Shown in pieces: positions 46,361-55,171 of a DNA stretch of 64,000 bases. Location: contig JADFXI010000001.1 in NCBI GenBank assembly GCA_015233655.1, positions 1-64,000 of the forward strand, given 5' to 3'. The position numbers and the translations under genes were made by a program. The notes below the pieces were generated by a model. The model had not been told where the DNA came from. It worked only from the letters and a program-made list of their open reading frames with translations, and searched no databases. The DNA comes from Nitrospirota bacterium. GTDB taxonomy: Bacteria > Nitrospirota > Thermodesulfovibrionia > Thermodesulfovibrionales > Dissulfurispiraceae. Every line of letters begins with the position of its first letter. Within the stretch, counting starts at the first letter, position 1.

Positions 46361-47101
46361 TCATTTTTTCAGGGATGTCTGCTTTTTTTTCTTGTATTCA
46401 AAAATGTGCCAGATCCTGAACCAACGCTCTATTTTGTCTTTAAAAACCATCGCAATGAGTACGACGACAAGTGCAACTCCGGCAAGGACAAAAAAACTTC
46501 TGTACTGCTCATGTCTTATGTAATGGCCTCCGACCGTCAGCAAAACAGTCCCGAAAAACCTTCCTGTACCGCCTATTACTAAAAATTCCATAGTAGACAG
46601 ATGACCCAGTCCCAAAATGTAACAAAGATAATCCTTAGGTATCCCGGGTATCAGGAAGAGCAGGAAAACAAGGAAAGCGCCCTTATGATGGAGCAGATAA
46701 TCAAACTTGCTCATGACAGACTTTTCAACAAACCTCTCCACAAATGGCCGTCCCAAAGCCCTTGAAAGCGCAAACGCTATATAAGAACCTATAGTCAGAC
46801 CGATTGTAGACAAAAGTATGCCGAGTACAGGACCGTATAAATACCCGCCCAGAAGTCCGGTAACCTCTCCTGGGATGGGTGCTACAACCACCTGTGTAAC
46901 CTGAAGCAGTATGAATCCGATAAACCCCAGCGGGCCGAGGGAATCGATGAAATGAAGCATTTCCCGCTTATTAAGAAAAAAGTCCATCAATCCGGTCTTG
47001 TAAAAAACAAATGCTGCGACTACGACAATAAACAGCAGTATCAGAGGCTTTAACCAGACTCCGTTCCTGGTGTTTTTTATGTCGTCAGTAATATTAGCCA
47101 C
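46361..47101 (-). CDS. TVP38/TMEM64-family membrane protein (VTT domain)
   Basis: 246-residue integral membrane protein with about five segments. The VTT/SNARE-associated core is visible: PIPGEVTGLLGGYLYGPVLGILLSTIGLTIGSYIAF (split by position) and FLLFLIPGIPKDYLCYILGL. Relatives in the DedA superfamily are lipid scramblases or flippases. A basic tail (YKKKKQTSLKK) ends the protein. It lies 58 bases downstream of recO on the same strand. Confidence 0.88.
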   Translation of the reverse strand: MANITDDIKNTRNGVWLKPLILLFIVVVAAFVFYKTGLMDFFLNKREMLHFIDSLGPLGFIGFILLQVTQVVVAPIPGEVTGLLGGYLYGPVLGILLSTIGLTIGSYIAFALSRALGRPFVERFVEKSVMSKFDYLLHHKGAFLVFLLFLIPGIPKDYLCYILGLGHLSTMEFLVIGGTGRFFGTVLLTVGGHYIRHEQYRSFFVLAGVALVVVLIAMVFKDKIERWFRIWHIFEYKKKKQTSLKK

Positions 47102-47159
47102 CTTTTATCTGACCTGCTTCAGAAAATATTCATAGTCGCGGTGCTTATCATGCCGTTCG

Positions 47160-47966
47160 TTAGGTGCGGTATTGCAGTGTGCATGACTTTCCGGCGAATC
47201 TGGAGGGGCCGAGCACATGGCGTATGTGGGCATCAATGACACCCGTGAGTTCTTCGACAAGATTTTTGGGGGCATTAATTCTGCCGAGGGCCGAAGGATT
47301 CCACTTGAGAAGGCTTTCATGAAACCTGAGCGCACCGTGAGACATGCATATTGAGCTATCACCCCTAAACGTCTCGCGACTCTTCGTGGGACCGGGGTAG
47401 CCGTCATCTATAAAACACCTGTTACAAATGACTGAGCCATGGGTAATATAAAAATGAACGGATTCGTTCTCCCGGTTTTTCAGGGCACCTGAACCGCACT
47501 TGCCGCACACTGACAGTCCGGGCAAATAGCCAATAGTATGCAGAAACCTCATTTTGTAGTAAAGGTACAACAATTTATTATCGGCATCTGATTCCAGGGT
47601 TGTCATCATATGCAGGAGCAGTCTGAAAATGTCAGGTGCAGGCTCCCTTTTAGGAAGAAAATTCAGGCAAAGCTCCAGTATCTCGGAAACTTTAAGCAGG
47701 CAGTTGAAATCGTTTCGCAGTGAATGAAAGGGCTTGATGATGTCCGACTGGGTGAGCCTCGGCAGTGCGGCTTCTTCCTTGCCGAAGAAAGATATCCTCG
47801 AATAGGTAAGCGGTTCGAGGCTGCTTCCGAACCTGCTCTTTATTTTTCTCGGACTCTTCGCAAAAGCGCTTAATAATCCAAAATGCGGGGTCAAATAGGT
47901 GACGATTAAATCGGCTTCTCCGAAGATGCTACTCTTGAGAACAATACCATGCGTTCGCTTTAACAT
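47160..47966 (-). CDS. recO: DNA repair protein RecO
   Basis: 268-residue recombination mediator that loads RecA with RecR. N-terminal OB fold (RTHGIVLKSSIFGEADLIVTYLT), helical middle with GYLPGLSVCGKCGS, and a four-cysteine zinc site (CGKCG and CNRCF). The length is typical. A terminator-like hairpin lies just upstream of the start. Confidence 0.93.
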   Translation of the reverse strand: MLKRTHGIVLKSSIFGEADLIVTYLTPHFGLLSAFAKSPRKIKSRFGSSLEPLTYSRISFFGKEEAALPRLTQSDIIKPFHSLRNDFNCLLKVSEILELCLNFLPKREPAPDIFRLLLHMMTTLESDADNKLLYLYYKMRFLHTIGYLPGLSVCGKCGSGALKNRENESVHFYITHGSVICNRCFIDDGYPGPTKSRETFRGDSSICMSHGALRFHESLLKWNPSALGRINAPKNLVEELTGVIDAHIRHVLGPSRFAGKSCTLQYRT

Positions 47967-47969
47967 TTT

Positions 47970-47998
47970 AAAAAAAGAAACGGCTTATTACGAAGCCG
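47970..47998 (-). terminator. Rho-independent terminator after the bifunctional nuclease gene
   Basis: On the minus strand a 6-bp stem CGGCTT/AAGCCG (plus 47981-47986 and 47993-47998, 6-base loop) is followed by TTTCTTTTTTT. It lies between the nuclease stop at 48006 and the recO start at 47966, only 4 bases before recO, so it may act as attenuator for recO. Confidence 0.65.
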
Positions 47999-48005
47999 CC
48001 ATCTT

Positions 48006-48458
48006 TCACATTATGTTACCAAAATCCTCGGGGCGGAGATTCTTGAGCCACTCTTCCAGCTCATCAGCCCTTCGCACCTCAAGCACCCGCTCCTCGACAA
48101 AAATAGGGGCCTGCACTCTTAATGCTACGGCAACCGCATCAGAAGGCCGCGAATCCACGGCAACTTCCTTTTTGCCGTTATCCGCATAAATCAGGGCATA
48201 ATAGGTGTTATCGACAATTTCAGTTATGACAATTCTTGTGACCCTGGCATTCAGCCCGTCAAAAACATTTTTTATCAAATCATGCGTGAGCGGTCTGGGG
48301 GTAATAACTTTACCGAGGGCAAGGGCTATTGCGTCAGCTTCAGGCTTTCCGATCCATATCGGCAGTGTTTCGTTGCCGTCAACCTGCTGCAGAAGCAAAA
48401 TGTACATGCCGCTCCTGGGATCAAAAAGCAGGCCTTCGACCTTCATCTGAATAAACAT
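48006..48458 (-). CDS. Bifunctional nuclease family protein (DUF151)
   Basis: 150-residue protein of the BFN/DUF151 family: LPIWIGKPEADAIALAL, RPLTHDLI, AVDSRPSDAVAVALRVQAPIFVEERVL. Members have been reported to act as DNase/RNase in plants; in bacteria the role is not established. It begins one base into the era stop (48458), so it is coupled to era. Confidence 0.88.
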   Translation of the reverse strand: MFIQMKVEGLLFDPRSGMYILLLQQVDGNETLPIWIGKPEADAIALALGKVITPRPLTHDLIKNVFDGLNARVTRIVITEIVDNTYYALIYADNGKKEVAVDSRPSDAVAVALRVQAPIFVEERVLEVRRADELEEWLKNLRPEDFGNIM

Positions 48459-49357
48459 TATTTAAACCCCAATTCACTTAAAATCCGGTTATTACTTCTC
48501 CAGTCTTTCCGCACCTTGACCCATAATTCCAGAAAGACTTTAGTGCCCAATAATTGCTCGATTTCAATGCGGGATGCCGTTCCTATGGCCTTCAATCTTG
48601 CTCCATCCTTCCCTATTATTATACCCTTTTGCCCTTTTCTTTCAACATAAATATTTATAGTAATGAATACCACTCCGTCTTTACGCTCGGTCCATTGGAG
48701 GACTTCGGTAGCCACTGCATGCGGTATCTCTTCTTCAGTCTGCTGCATGACCTTTTCCCTGACTGTCTCGGCAACCATAAACCGTTCGATCTGGTCTGTC
48801 ACCAGGTCATCGGGATAATATTTCGGCCCTTCCGGGAGATACTGCACGATACTGTCGACAAGGAGATCCATGCCTTCACCTTTGAGCGCAGAAACAGGGA
48901 TTATTTCCTTAAAGGGATAAAGCTTACTGTAGGTATCAATCACAGGCAGTATCTGCAGCTTCTTCTTCGTATCTATCTTATTGACAATCAGGAAGGCCGG
49001 CTTATGCAGGTCCTGCAACATCTTTATGATAAACTTATCGCCGGGGCCCGGCTGTTCAGGTTCTACCACCAATAGAATGATGTCTACCTGCGCGGCTGCC
49101 TCGCGGGCCTCCCTGACGATGACCTCTCCAAGTTTGTGCTTCGGCTTGTGAATGCCGGGGGTATCAACAAAGACTATCTGGGCCTCGGGGAGCGTCTTTA
49201 TGCCTGTCAGCCGGTTCCGCGTTGTCTGAGGTTTTGGGGTCACAATGGAAATCTTTTCTCCCAAAATAGTGTTGAGCAGCGTGGATTTGCCGACATTGGG
49301 CCTACCGGTCAGAGAGACGTATCCGGAACGGAACTTTTTTACTATTTCAGCTTTGAT
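48458..49357 (-). CDS. era: GTPase Era with non-canonical start codon
   Basis: 299-residue ribosome-assembly GTPase binding 16S rRNA 3' end. G1 is GRPNVGKST (18-26), then TPKPQTTRNR, G3 DTPGIHK, G4 NKID, and a C-terminal KH domain with GIIIGKDGARLKAIG. The full frame up to the previous in-frame stop has no ATG, GTG or TTG before G1; the first TTG (49264) lies after it and would remove the P-loop. An ATC at 49357 follows AAGGAAG by 6 bases and gives normal length, so it is taken as start. It overlaps the end of the aminotransferase gene by 16 bases. Confidence 0.85.
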   Translation of the reverse strand: MKAEIVKKFRSGYVSLTGRPNVGKSTLLNTILGEKISIVTPKPQTTRNRLTGIKTLPEAQIVFVDTPGIHKPKHKLGEVIVREAREAAAQVDIILLVVEPEQPGPGDKFIIKMLQDLHKPAFLIVNKIDTKKKLQILPVIDTYSKLYPFKEIIPVSALKGEGMDLLVDSIVQYLPEGPKYYPDDLVTDQIERFMVAETVREKVMQQTEEEIPHAVATEVLQWTERKDGVVFITINIYVERKGQKGIIIGKDGARLKAIGTASRIEIEQLLGTKVFLELWVKVRKDWRSNNRILSELGFK

Positions 49358-50532
49358 AACGCTTCCTTTATGCGATCGAGTCCCTGTTCTATTATGTCCA
49401 TGGATGTCGCATACGATATCCTGATATACCTGTCATCGCCAAACGCTTCACCATGAACGAGGGCCACATGCGCCTCTTCCAGGAGGTAGGTCGCCATGTC
49501 CAGCGAAGAATCTATACGCCTTGCACCAACACTCCTTCCGTAAAACCTTGAGACATTCGGAAATGCATAAAAAGCGCCGCTGGGCTTGAGGCAGCTTACA
49601 CCCTCGATGGCGTTCAGTCCATCAACGAGGGTCTTTCTCCGCCTGTCAAATTCAGCCCTCATAACGGACGTGTAGTCCTGCGGACCTGTCAGCGCTGCAA
49701 CAGCCGCCTTCTGGGCTATTGATGTCGGGTTAGATGTCGATTGGCTCTGTATGCCGGTCATCGCCTTTATGATGTCCTTGGGCCCTGCGGCATATCCAAT
49801 GCGCCATCCGGTCATTGCGTGAGATTTTGAAAGGCCGTTGACAACTATGGTCCTTTTCTTGATCTCGCCCCCGAAGGAAGCGATGCTTATGTGCCTTGTA
49901 CCGTCATATACGAGTTTTTCGTAAATCTCGTCGGAAATAACAAATATGTTCCGCCTGACCGCAATTTCGGCAATTGCGACGAGCGCCTTTTCATCATAAG
50001 AAGACCCAGTGGGGTTTGAAGGAGAATTCAAAATCAGCGCCTTTGTCCGGCCTGTTATCTTCGATTCGAATTCATCAGGCCGAAGCATGAAATTTTCCGC
50101 CTCATCTGTGGGGATAAAGACCGGCACGGCATCATTCAGGAGCGCCTGATCCGGATACGAGACCCAGTAAGGGGCAGGAATGATGATCTCATCGCCCGGG
50201 TTAAACAAGGCCTGTGCAATATTATACAAACTGTGTTTGGCCCCGCACGAAACGATGACCTCTTCTTTTGCATAGGCGATATTGTTATCGACACTGAGTT
50301 TTCTTATGATCGCGTCTTTTAGTTCATCAATACCGCCGACAGCGGTATATTTTGTAAAACCGTCCTTTATCGCTTTGATAGCGGCTTCTTTGACATGTTC
50401 GGGCGTATCGAAATCGGGTTCACCGAGTCCGAAATTCAGGACATCGATCCCCTGTGCCTTCATGGACTTTGCCTTGGCATCTATAGCCAATGTCGCCGAA
50501 GGTTTGATTCTTTGCGTTCTCTCGGAAAGCAT
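49342..50532 (-). CDS. Aspartate aminotransferase, class I/II PLP family
   Basis: 396-residue fold-type I aminotransferase of the AAT-Ib subgroup. N-terminal LSERTQRIKPSATLAI, LNFGLGEPDFDTPEHV, NSPSNPTGSSYD, SDEIYEKLVYDG, and the PLP lysine in NGLSKSHAMTGWRIGY are present. Substrate is probably aspartate, possibly also prephenate or another amino acid. A TAGGAGGA ribosome site precedes the ATG. It follows alr by 44 AT-rich bases. Confidence 0.92.
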   Translation of the reverse strand: MLSERTQRIKPSATLAIDAKAKSMKAQGIDVLNFGLGEPDFDTPEHVKEAAIKAIKDGFTKYTAVGGIDELKDAIIRKLSVDNNIAYAKEEVIVSCGAKHSLYNIAQALFNPGDEIIIPAPYWVSYPDQALLNDAVPVFIPTDEAENFMLRPDEFESKITGRTKALILNSPSNPTGSSYDEKALVAIAEIAVRRNIFVISDEIYEKLVYDGTRHISIASFGGEIKKRTIVVNGLSKSHAMTGWRIGYAAGPKDIIKAMTGIQSQSTSNPTSIAQKAAVAALTGPQDYTSVMRAEFDRRRKTLVDGLNAIEGVSCLKPSGAFYAFPNVSRFYGRSVGARRIDSSLDMATYLLEEAHVALVHGEAFGDDRYIRISYATSMDIIEQGLDRIKEALSKLK

Positions 50533-50555
50533 AAAAAAAATCCTCCTAAAAAATA

Positions 50556-50580
50556 TATAACTTATAGAATTATAACTTAT
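50556..50580. repeat. 10-base direct repeat at the alr stop
   Basis: TATAACTTAT occurs at 50556-50565 and again at 50571-50580, separated by 5 bases. The second copy covers the alr stop codon. The rest of the gap between alr and the aminotransferase is A/T-only. Confidence 0.45.
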
Positions 50581-51695
50581 TTGCCTATTTCAGTACCCGT
50601 ATATAAGCGCCTGGCCCTGTTTCCGATTGACAGCATTACTTCATACGGTATTGTGCCGGACTGCTGCGCGAGTTCCGCCGCGCTTATGCTCTCGTCTCCC
50701 TGGCTGCCGATAACAATTACGTCATCGCTCTCAGACACGCCTTCTATGTCCGTAACATCTATCATTGTGACATCCATGCATACACGCCCCACAACCGGGG
50801 CCCTTCGGCCCCTTACCAGCACCTCCGCGTTATTGGAAAAAAGCCTGTTGAACCCGTCAGCATAACCGGCTGCCATAACACCTATCAGACTCTCCCTCGA
50901 CGTGACGAATGTCCTCCCATAGCTGATGGGGGTACCTGCAGGAAGTCTTCGCACCGACAGCATGCGGGCCTTAACGCTCATGACAGGTTTCAGTTCGGGC
51001 AAATGATTACTGACGGAAGCAAACGGCAAAGACCCATAAAGCATTATTCCGGGCCTCACCGCATCAAAGTGAGATTCCGGCAGCGCCATTACGCCGGCGC
51101 TATTGGCGAGATGGTATAACGGTATTATTAATCCGCTTGCGGCAAGCTCGTCTCTGAGTTTAGTGAAAGCATGAATTTGCGAATGAGCAAAAGAGCGGTC
51201 AGAAAGGTCCGCCTCTGAGAAATGACTCATGACCCCTTCAATAGTGATTCCTTTCAGCCGGGAAATCTCGCTGATATCTTTCAGCACAGGCGCTTTAAAA
51301 CCGAACCTGCCCATGCCCGTATCAACTTTAATATGAATTTTAATTTGTCGACCCCGTCTCTCTGCTTCCCTCGAAAGGTCGACTGCCGTCTTCATAGTGG
51401 CTGCAACAGGCGTGACCTCGTATTCAAAGGCCTGGCTGACATCTGTATCAAAAAGCACGATAATCGGCAGAACTATGCCGGCCTGCCTTAATTGCCTGGC
51501 CTCATCCATAAATGCAACAGCCAGATATTCGACGCCGTCATCAGCCAGCTTTTTTGAAACCCGGACGGCCCCGTGTCCGTATGCATCAGCTTTTACCACG
51601 GCAATGACCGGCCTCCCGGCTGTCATTTGCCTGATGACCCGGAAATTACTGGATACCGCCTGCAAGTCTATTTCAACTATAAGACCTCTTTCCAT
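50577..51695 (-). CDS. alr: Alanine racemase
   Basis: 372-residue fold-type III PLP enzyme making D-alanine for peptidoglycan. PLP lysine in VVKADAYGHGAV, HIKVDTGMGRFGF, and the C-terminal VGRVCMDVTMIDVT are conserved, as is the second catalytic Tyr context SYGRTF. Its ATG directly abuts the mobA-like stop; heptamer-like DNA spans that joint. Normal length. Confidence 0.96.
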   Translation of the reverse strand: MERGLIVEIDLQAVSSNFRVIRQMTAGRPVIAVVKADAYGHGAVRVSKKLADDGVEYLAVAFMDEARQLRQAGIVLPIIVLFDTDVSQAFEYEVTPVAATMKTAVDLSREAERRGRQIKIHIKVDTGMGRFGFKAPVLKDISEISRLKGITIEGVMSHFSEADLSDRSFAHSQIHAFTKLRDELAASGLIIPLYHLANSAGVMALPESHFDAVRPGIMLYGSLPFASVSNHLPELKPVMSVKARMLSVRRLPAGTPISYGRTFVTSRESLIGVMAAGYADGFNRLFSNNAEVLVRGRRAPVVGRVCMDVTMIDVTDIEGVSESDDVIVIGSQGDESISAAELAQQSGTIPYEVMLSIGNRARRLYTGTEIGK

Positions 51696-51719
51696 TCACC
51701 TCTCACTATTCACTTGCTT
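51692..51719. repeat. Heptanucleotide-like repeat across the mobA/alr junction
   Basis: CCATTCA, CCTCTCA, CTATTCA and CTTGCTT follow one another on the plus strand. They cover the alr start codon and the final codons of the mobA-like gene. The period of 7 is partly degenerate. Confidence 0.45.
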
Positions 51720-52337
51720 CCTGATTGCCTCATAATCTCCTGCGGTATTGATATTCGTGAACGACCTGCCTTCCGGATCTATTACCCGCAAATCTGCTTC
51801 ATCGATAAAAAAAGTTTTTACCCCCCGCAAAAAAGGGGTCATCGCCGTCTTGCAATTAATAAGAGCATTCTCAAGATGGGGCAGCAGGGTCCGTGAATAT
51901 ACTGCAGACAACGGTTGAGGCTCATTATTAAAAACAGGGACAGTCGCGTCGCAGGGTCCGCATTCCCGGCTGTATCGCAAGTGCTCTTTACAGATAAATC
52001 TGATCACATCTTGCCGAAGAAAAGGCATATCGCAGGCAACTGCAAATATCCCCGGGCCTCTTGAGTTGATCAGCGCCGAGTATATTCCCGACATAGGCCC
52101 CAGAGAAGAAAACACGTCGCCGATGAGCGGCACCCCAGCGCAATCCGCAAGATGAAAATATTGCTCGGGGTCATTAGTGCTTATAAAAACTTCATCAAAC
52201 AGTTCCTTCAGCAGCGAGAGACTCCTCTTGATGATAGGAGTTCCTTCAATGTCTATAAAGCTTTTGGGCGCCCCGAATCTCCGGTTCACGCCGCCTGCAA
52301 GGATGACCGCAGCAGTGATTTCTCCGCACCCGCTCAC
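51696..52337 (-). CDS. mobA: MobA-like molybdenum cofactor guanylyltransferase
   Basis: 213-residue nucleotidyltransferase with ILAGGVNRRFGAPKSF, LGPMSGIYSAL and VACDMPFL, the MobA pattern. It would add GMP to molybdopterin for bis-MGD enzymes such as nitrate or formate oxidoreductases. Other NTP-transferases share the fold. It overlaps the MEMO1-like gene by 4 bases and abuts alr. The last few codons lie in heptamer-like DNA, so the tail may be variable. Confidence 0.85.
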   Translation of the reverse strand: MSGCGEITAAVILAGGVNRRFGAPKSFIDIEGTPIIKRSLSLLKELFDEVFISTNDPEQYFHLADCAGVPLIGDVFSSLGPMSGIYSALINSRGPGIFAVACDMPFLRQDVIRFICKEHLRYSRECGPCDATVPVFNNEPQPLSAVYSRTLLPHLENALINCKTAMTPFLRGVKTFFIDEADLRVIDPEGRSFTNINTAGDYEAIRKQVNSER

Positions 52338-53140
52338 TTTACAACTACACCGGCATACCCTACAACGTGCTCATAATCACCGCTGACCTCTCCGGATGTA
52401 GCATATTTGACCAGCCTGGCTTCATGGGCCCCCAATGACTTTGCCGCGTAAAGCATTATTGTCGCCGGAATAAAACCGCACATTGAGATGTTCTTTCTTA
52501 ATACGGTACTATAGAGCCCCTCGGGGTCCATACTCAGCACTTCACTCAGGGCGAGTTTATCGAGTTCCCTGGCAGAAGTGTCAGAGATATAATGGCTCAT
52601 GTCCGAACTGGCAACAACGACGACCCGGCGGCCGGAATGCTTAACCGCCCTGGCTATGCCTTCACCGACTTGCCTGCATTCCTCTAAGGAAGCATTCATG
52701 ACAGCAATAGGGATTATCTTTGCACTGACGGAATAATACGCAATAAAAGGCAACTGCACCTCAAGAGAATGTTCAAACTGATGTGCTCCGGTATCACTGG
52801 ACAGCAAGGGAACTTCCGCGGCAATGGCGCCTGCCAGTACATCATCTACGGTAAGCACTCCTGTCGGTATCTCCCACTCTCCAGAAGTCATCAGCGACAG
52901 GCGCGCACCGAGACCTGTATGGTTGGGACCGAGAAGTATGAAGGTTTCGGGAAAACTGATTGACGAGTATACGGCACCCGCCACATGGCCGGAATAAATC
53001 AATCCTGCATGGGGCGAAATGGCACCGATTACTGTTTCCTTTACGGCATCACTGCTCACATATTGTTCAACCTGGCCCTTCAACTGCGCCGGCGATCCAT
53101 AATAAAACTGCCCTGCTACAGCCGGAGGCCTTCTCATCAA
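52334..53140 (-). CDS. MEMO1-family protein (AmmeMemoRadiSam system protein B type)
   Basis: 268-residue protein related to human MEMO1 and class III dioxygenases: MRRPPAVAGQFYYG start, ISPHAGLIYSGHVAG, LGPNHTGLG, VASSDMSHY, and MCGFIPATIML. In many anaerobes it is encoded with an AMMECR1-like protein and a radical SAM protein, but neither is adjacent here. The function is not established. Four-base overlaps with dnaB upstream and the mobA-like gene downstream. Confidence 0.9.
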   Translation of the reverse strand: MMRRPPAVAGQFYYGSPAQLKGQVEQYVSSDAVKETVIGAISPHAGLIYSGHVAGAVYSSISFPETFILLGPNHTGLGARLSLMTSGEWEIPTGVLTVDDVLAGAIAAEVPLLSSDTGAHQFEHSLEVQLPFIAYYSVSAKIIPIAVMNASLEECRQVGEGIARAVKHSGRRVVVVASSDMSHYISDTSARELDKLALSEVLSMDPEGLYSTVLRKNISMCGFIPATIMLYAAKSLGAHEARLVKYATSGEVSGDYEHVVGYAGVVVK

Positions 53141-54507
53141 TACCCCTCTTCTTCGGCTTCATACGATACGCCGGAGTAATCGACGAACTTGGTACTGTTC
53201 TTTAAGAAAGTCAGAACAATGGTGCCGGTGGGCCCGTTTCTTTGTTTGGCGATATCAATTTTAATGGCATTCGTGACAGCAGGGTTATTCTTGACCTGTT
53301 CGCTGTCTCTATAAATAAATATAATGACATCCGCATCTTGTTCAATTGCGCCCGATTCCCTGATATCGGCTAACGTCGGTTTGTTGCCTGTGCGCTGCTC
53401 CACCGCCCTGTTAAGCTGGCTTAAGGCGATCACAGGTATTTTCAATTCCTTTGCCAGCGCCTTCAGCGAGCGGGAAATTTCAGAGATCTCCTGCTCCCGG
53501 CGCTCGAAGTTGCCCCGGCTCCTCATGAGCTGAAGGTAGTCTACCACTATGAGGCTCAGACCACGGTGCTCCAACTTGAGCCTCCTCGCCTTCGCCCTTA
53601 TTTCGAGCACTGTCAAAGCGGAAGAATCATCAATGAATATAGGAGCTTCCGACAGACGTCCCGCAGCGCTGGTCAGCTTGGGCCAATCGTTCTTATTGAT
53701 AAAACCCTTCCTGACTTGCGCGGAATCCACCATACTTTCGGCGCAAAGCATTCTCATGGCCAGCTGTTCCTTGGACATTTCCAAGCTGAATATGGCCACC
53801 GGCTCTCTCATTTCTATACCGACATGCTGGGCCACATTCAGCGCGAACGCGGTTTTACCCATACCTGGCCGGCCCCCGATAATAATGAGTTCGCCAGGCT
53901 GAAAGCCCGCAGTCAGTTCATCAAGGTCCTTAAATCCGCTCGGCACTCCGGTGATAGTCTCTTTCTTGCTATAGAGGTGTTCAATCATTTTGAAGGTGTC
54001 TTTGACCACATCCTTCATTGCGGAAAATGACACCCTGGTCCTCTTATCCGCAATATCGAAGATCACCTTTTCAGCATAATCAACCATATCATCCGCATCG
54101 AGATCATCCTCATAGACTTTTGTATTAATATGGGTCGCGGTCTGAATAAGCGCCCTCAAAAGGGCTTTTTCGCGGACTATCTTCGCGTGGTGCCGTATAT
54201 TGGCGGAGGTCGGGATACTGTTGGCAAGCGTCGAAAGATAAGCTATGCCCCCAACTGCATCCAGTTCATTTGTTTTTCTCAGGTAATCGGTGATTGTTAT
54301 GATATCGATGGGCTCATTTCTGTTAAAGAGTTCGAGCATCGAATTATACAGGCGTCTGTGTGATTCTCTGTAGAAATCATCGGCAGACAGCATTTCAAGG
54401 GCCCTGGGCAGGGCCTCATTGTCGAAAATAATGGCGCCTAGTACCGACTGTTCTGCCTCTATATTCTGTGGAGGCAATTTGTCTATGCTGACTCCGGCAT
54501 CCCGCAT
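53137..54507 (-). CDS. dnaB: Replicative DNA helicase DnaB
   Basis: 456-residue hexameric 5'-3' helicase. The N-terminal domain (NIEAEQSVLGAIIFDNEAL) binds primase. RecA-like part: Walker A GGRPGMGKTAFALN near 203-216, Walker B LIVVDYLQLM, and SQLNRAVEQR. No intein is present. It follows rplI by 72 bases containing a strong hairpin. Confidence 0.97.
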   Translation of the reverse strand: MRDAGVSIDKLPPQNIEAEQSVLGAIIFDNEALPRALEMLSADDFYRESHRRLYNSMLELFNRNEPIDIITITDYLRKTNELDAVGGIAYLSTLANSIPTSANIRHHAKIVREKALLRALIQTATHINTKVYEDDLDADDMVDYAEKVIFDIADKRTRVSFSAMKDVVKDTFKMIEHLYSKKETITGVPSGFKDLDELTAGFQPGELIIIGGRPGMGKTAFALNVAQHVGIEMREPVAIFSLEMSKEQLAMRMLCAESMVDSAQVRKGFINKNDWPKLTSAAGRLSEAPIFIDDSSALTVLEIRAKARRLKLEHRGLSLIVVDYLQLMRSRGNFERREQEISEISRSLKALAKELKIPVIALSQLNRAVEQRTGNKPTLADIRESGAIEQDADVIIFIYRDSEQVKNNPAVTNAIKIDIAKQRNGPTGTIVLTFLKNSTKFVDYSGVSYEAEEEGY

Positions 54508-54536
54508 TGTTACACCAACTTTTTAATTCAGTGACA

Positions 54537-54568
54537 CGGAGACCCGGTGATCAGTCCCGGCGTCTCCG
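54537..54568. other. Stable hairpin between rplI and dnaB
   Basis: Arms 54537-54547 and 54557-54568 pair over 11 base pairs with one bulged C (54561) and a 9-base loop. GC content is high. No T-run follows on the minus strand, so this is more likely a processing or attenuation structure than an intrinsic terminator. Confidence 0.55.
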
Positions 54569-54579
54569 CGTCGATGTCA

Positions 54580-55035
54580 TTATTGTGCGTCCGCTTCACT
54601 TACCACCTGGACCGTAAACTGTGCCGAGACCTCAGGATGGATTTTAACATTCACCGAGTAATTACCAAGCCTCTTGATCGGCTCTTCCAGGACAATCCTC
54701 TTCCTGTCGATATCCAGACCCTCTTTCTTAAGGGCTTCGGCGAGATCCATGGCTGTCACAGAACCGAAAAGTTTATCTTCCTCTCCGGACTTGGCTTTAA
54801 TGGTGATAGTGGTGGCGGTTATCTTAGCAGCAAGATCTTCAGCTCCGGATTTGGCCTTCTTGACAATTTCCTGTATCTTCTTCTTTTCATGCTCCAGGGC
54901 CTTTACATTCTTTGGGTTCGCCTCCAGGGCCAATCCCCGCGGCAGCAGAAAATTGCGTGCGTAGCCATCCTTAACAGACAGCATTTCCCCTATGTGGCCC
55001 AAGTCTTTAACATCCTCTCTGAGAATAACCTTCAT
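54580..55035 (-). CDS. rplI: 50S ribosomal protein L9
   Basis: 151-residue L9. N-terminal domain [34 protein letters not shown]-type signature (given here in parts), long connecting helix ([19 protein letters not shown]), and a C-terminal domain with [14 protein letters not shown]. The rpsF-ssb-rpsR genes usually beside it are not here. GGAGACG lies before the ATG. Confidence 0.97.
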   Translation of the reverse strand: MKVILREDVKDLGHIGEMLSVKDGYARNFLLPRGLALEANPKNVKALEHEKKKIQEIVKKAKSGAEDLAAKITATTITIKAKSGEEDKLFGSVTAMDLAEALKKEGLDIDRKRIVLEEPIKRLGNYSVNVKIHPEVSAQFTVQVVSEADAQ

Positions 55036-55071
55036 AAAAAACGTCTCCTTTCGATGACAATTTGCTTTAGT

Positions 55072-55089
55072 TCAATAGTATAAACGATT
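55072..55089 (-). promoter_or_regulatory. Putative promoter of rplI-dnaB
   Basis: TATACT on the minus strand (plus 55077-55082), about 45 bases before the rplI start. It lies in AATCGTTTATACTATT, which is nearly identical to the sequence upstream of the three-module cNMP gene. The -35 is weak. Confidence 0.35.
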
Positions 55090-55171
55090 ATGACTAAAAA
55101 TGGGAAATGGTTATGTTTCAGGCCGGCAACGAGACCGTAATGTGACCTAAGACCAATTTTACTCTGGATAG

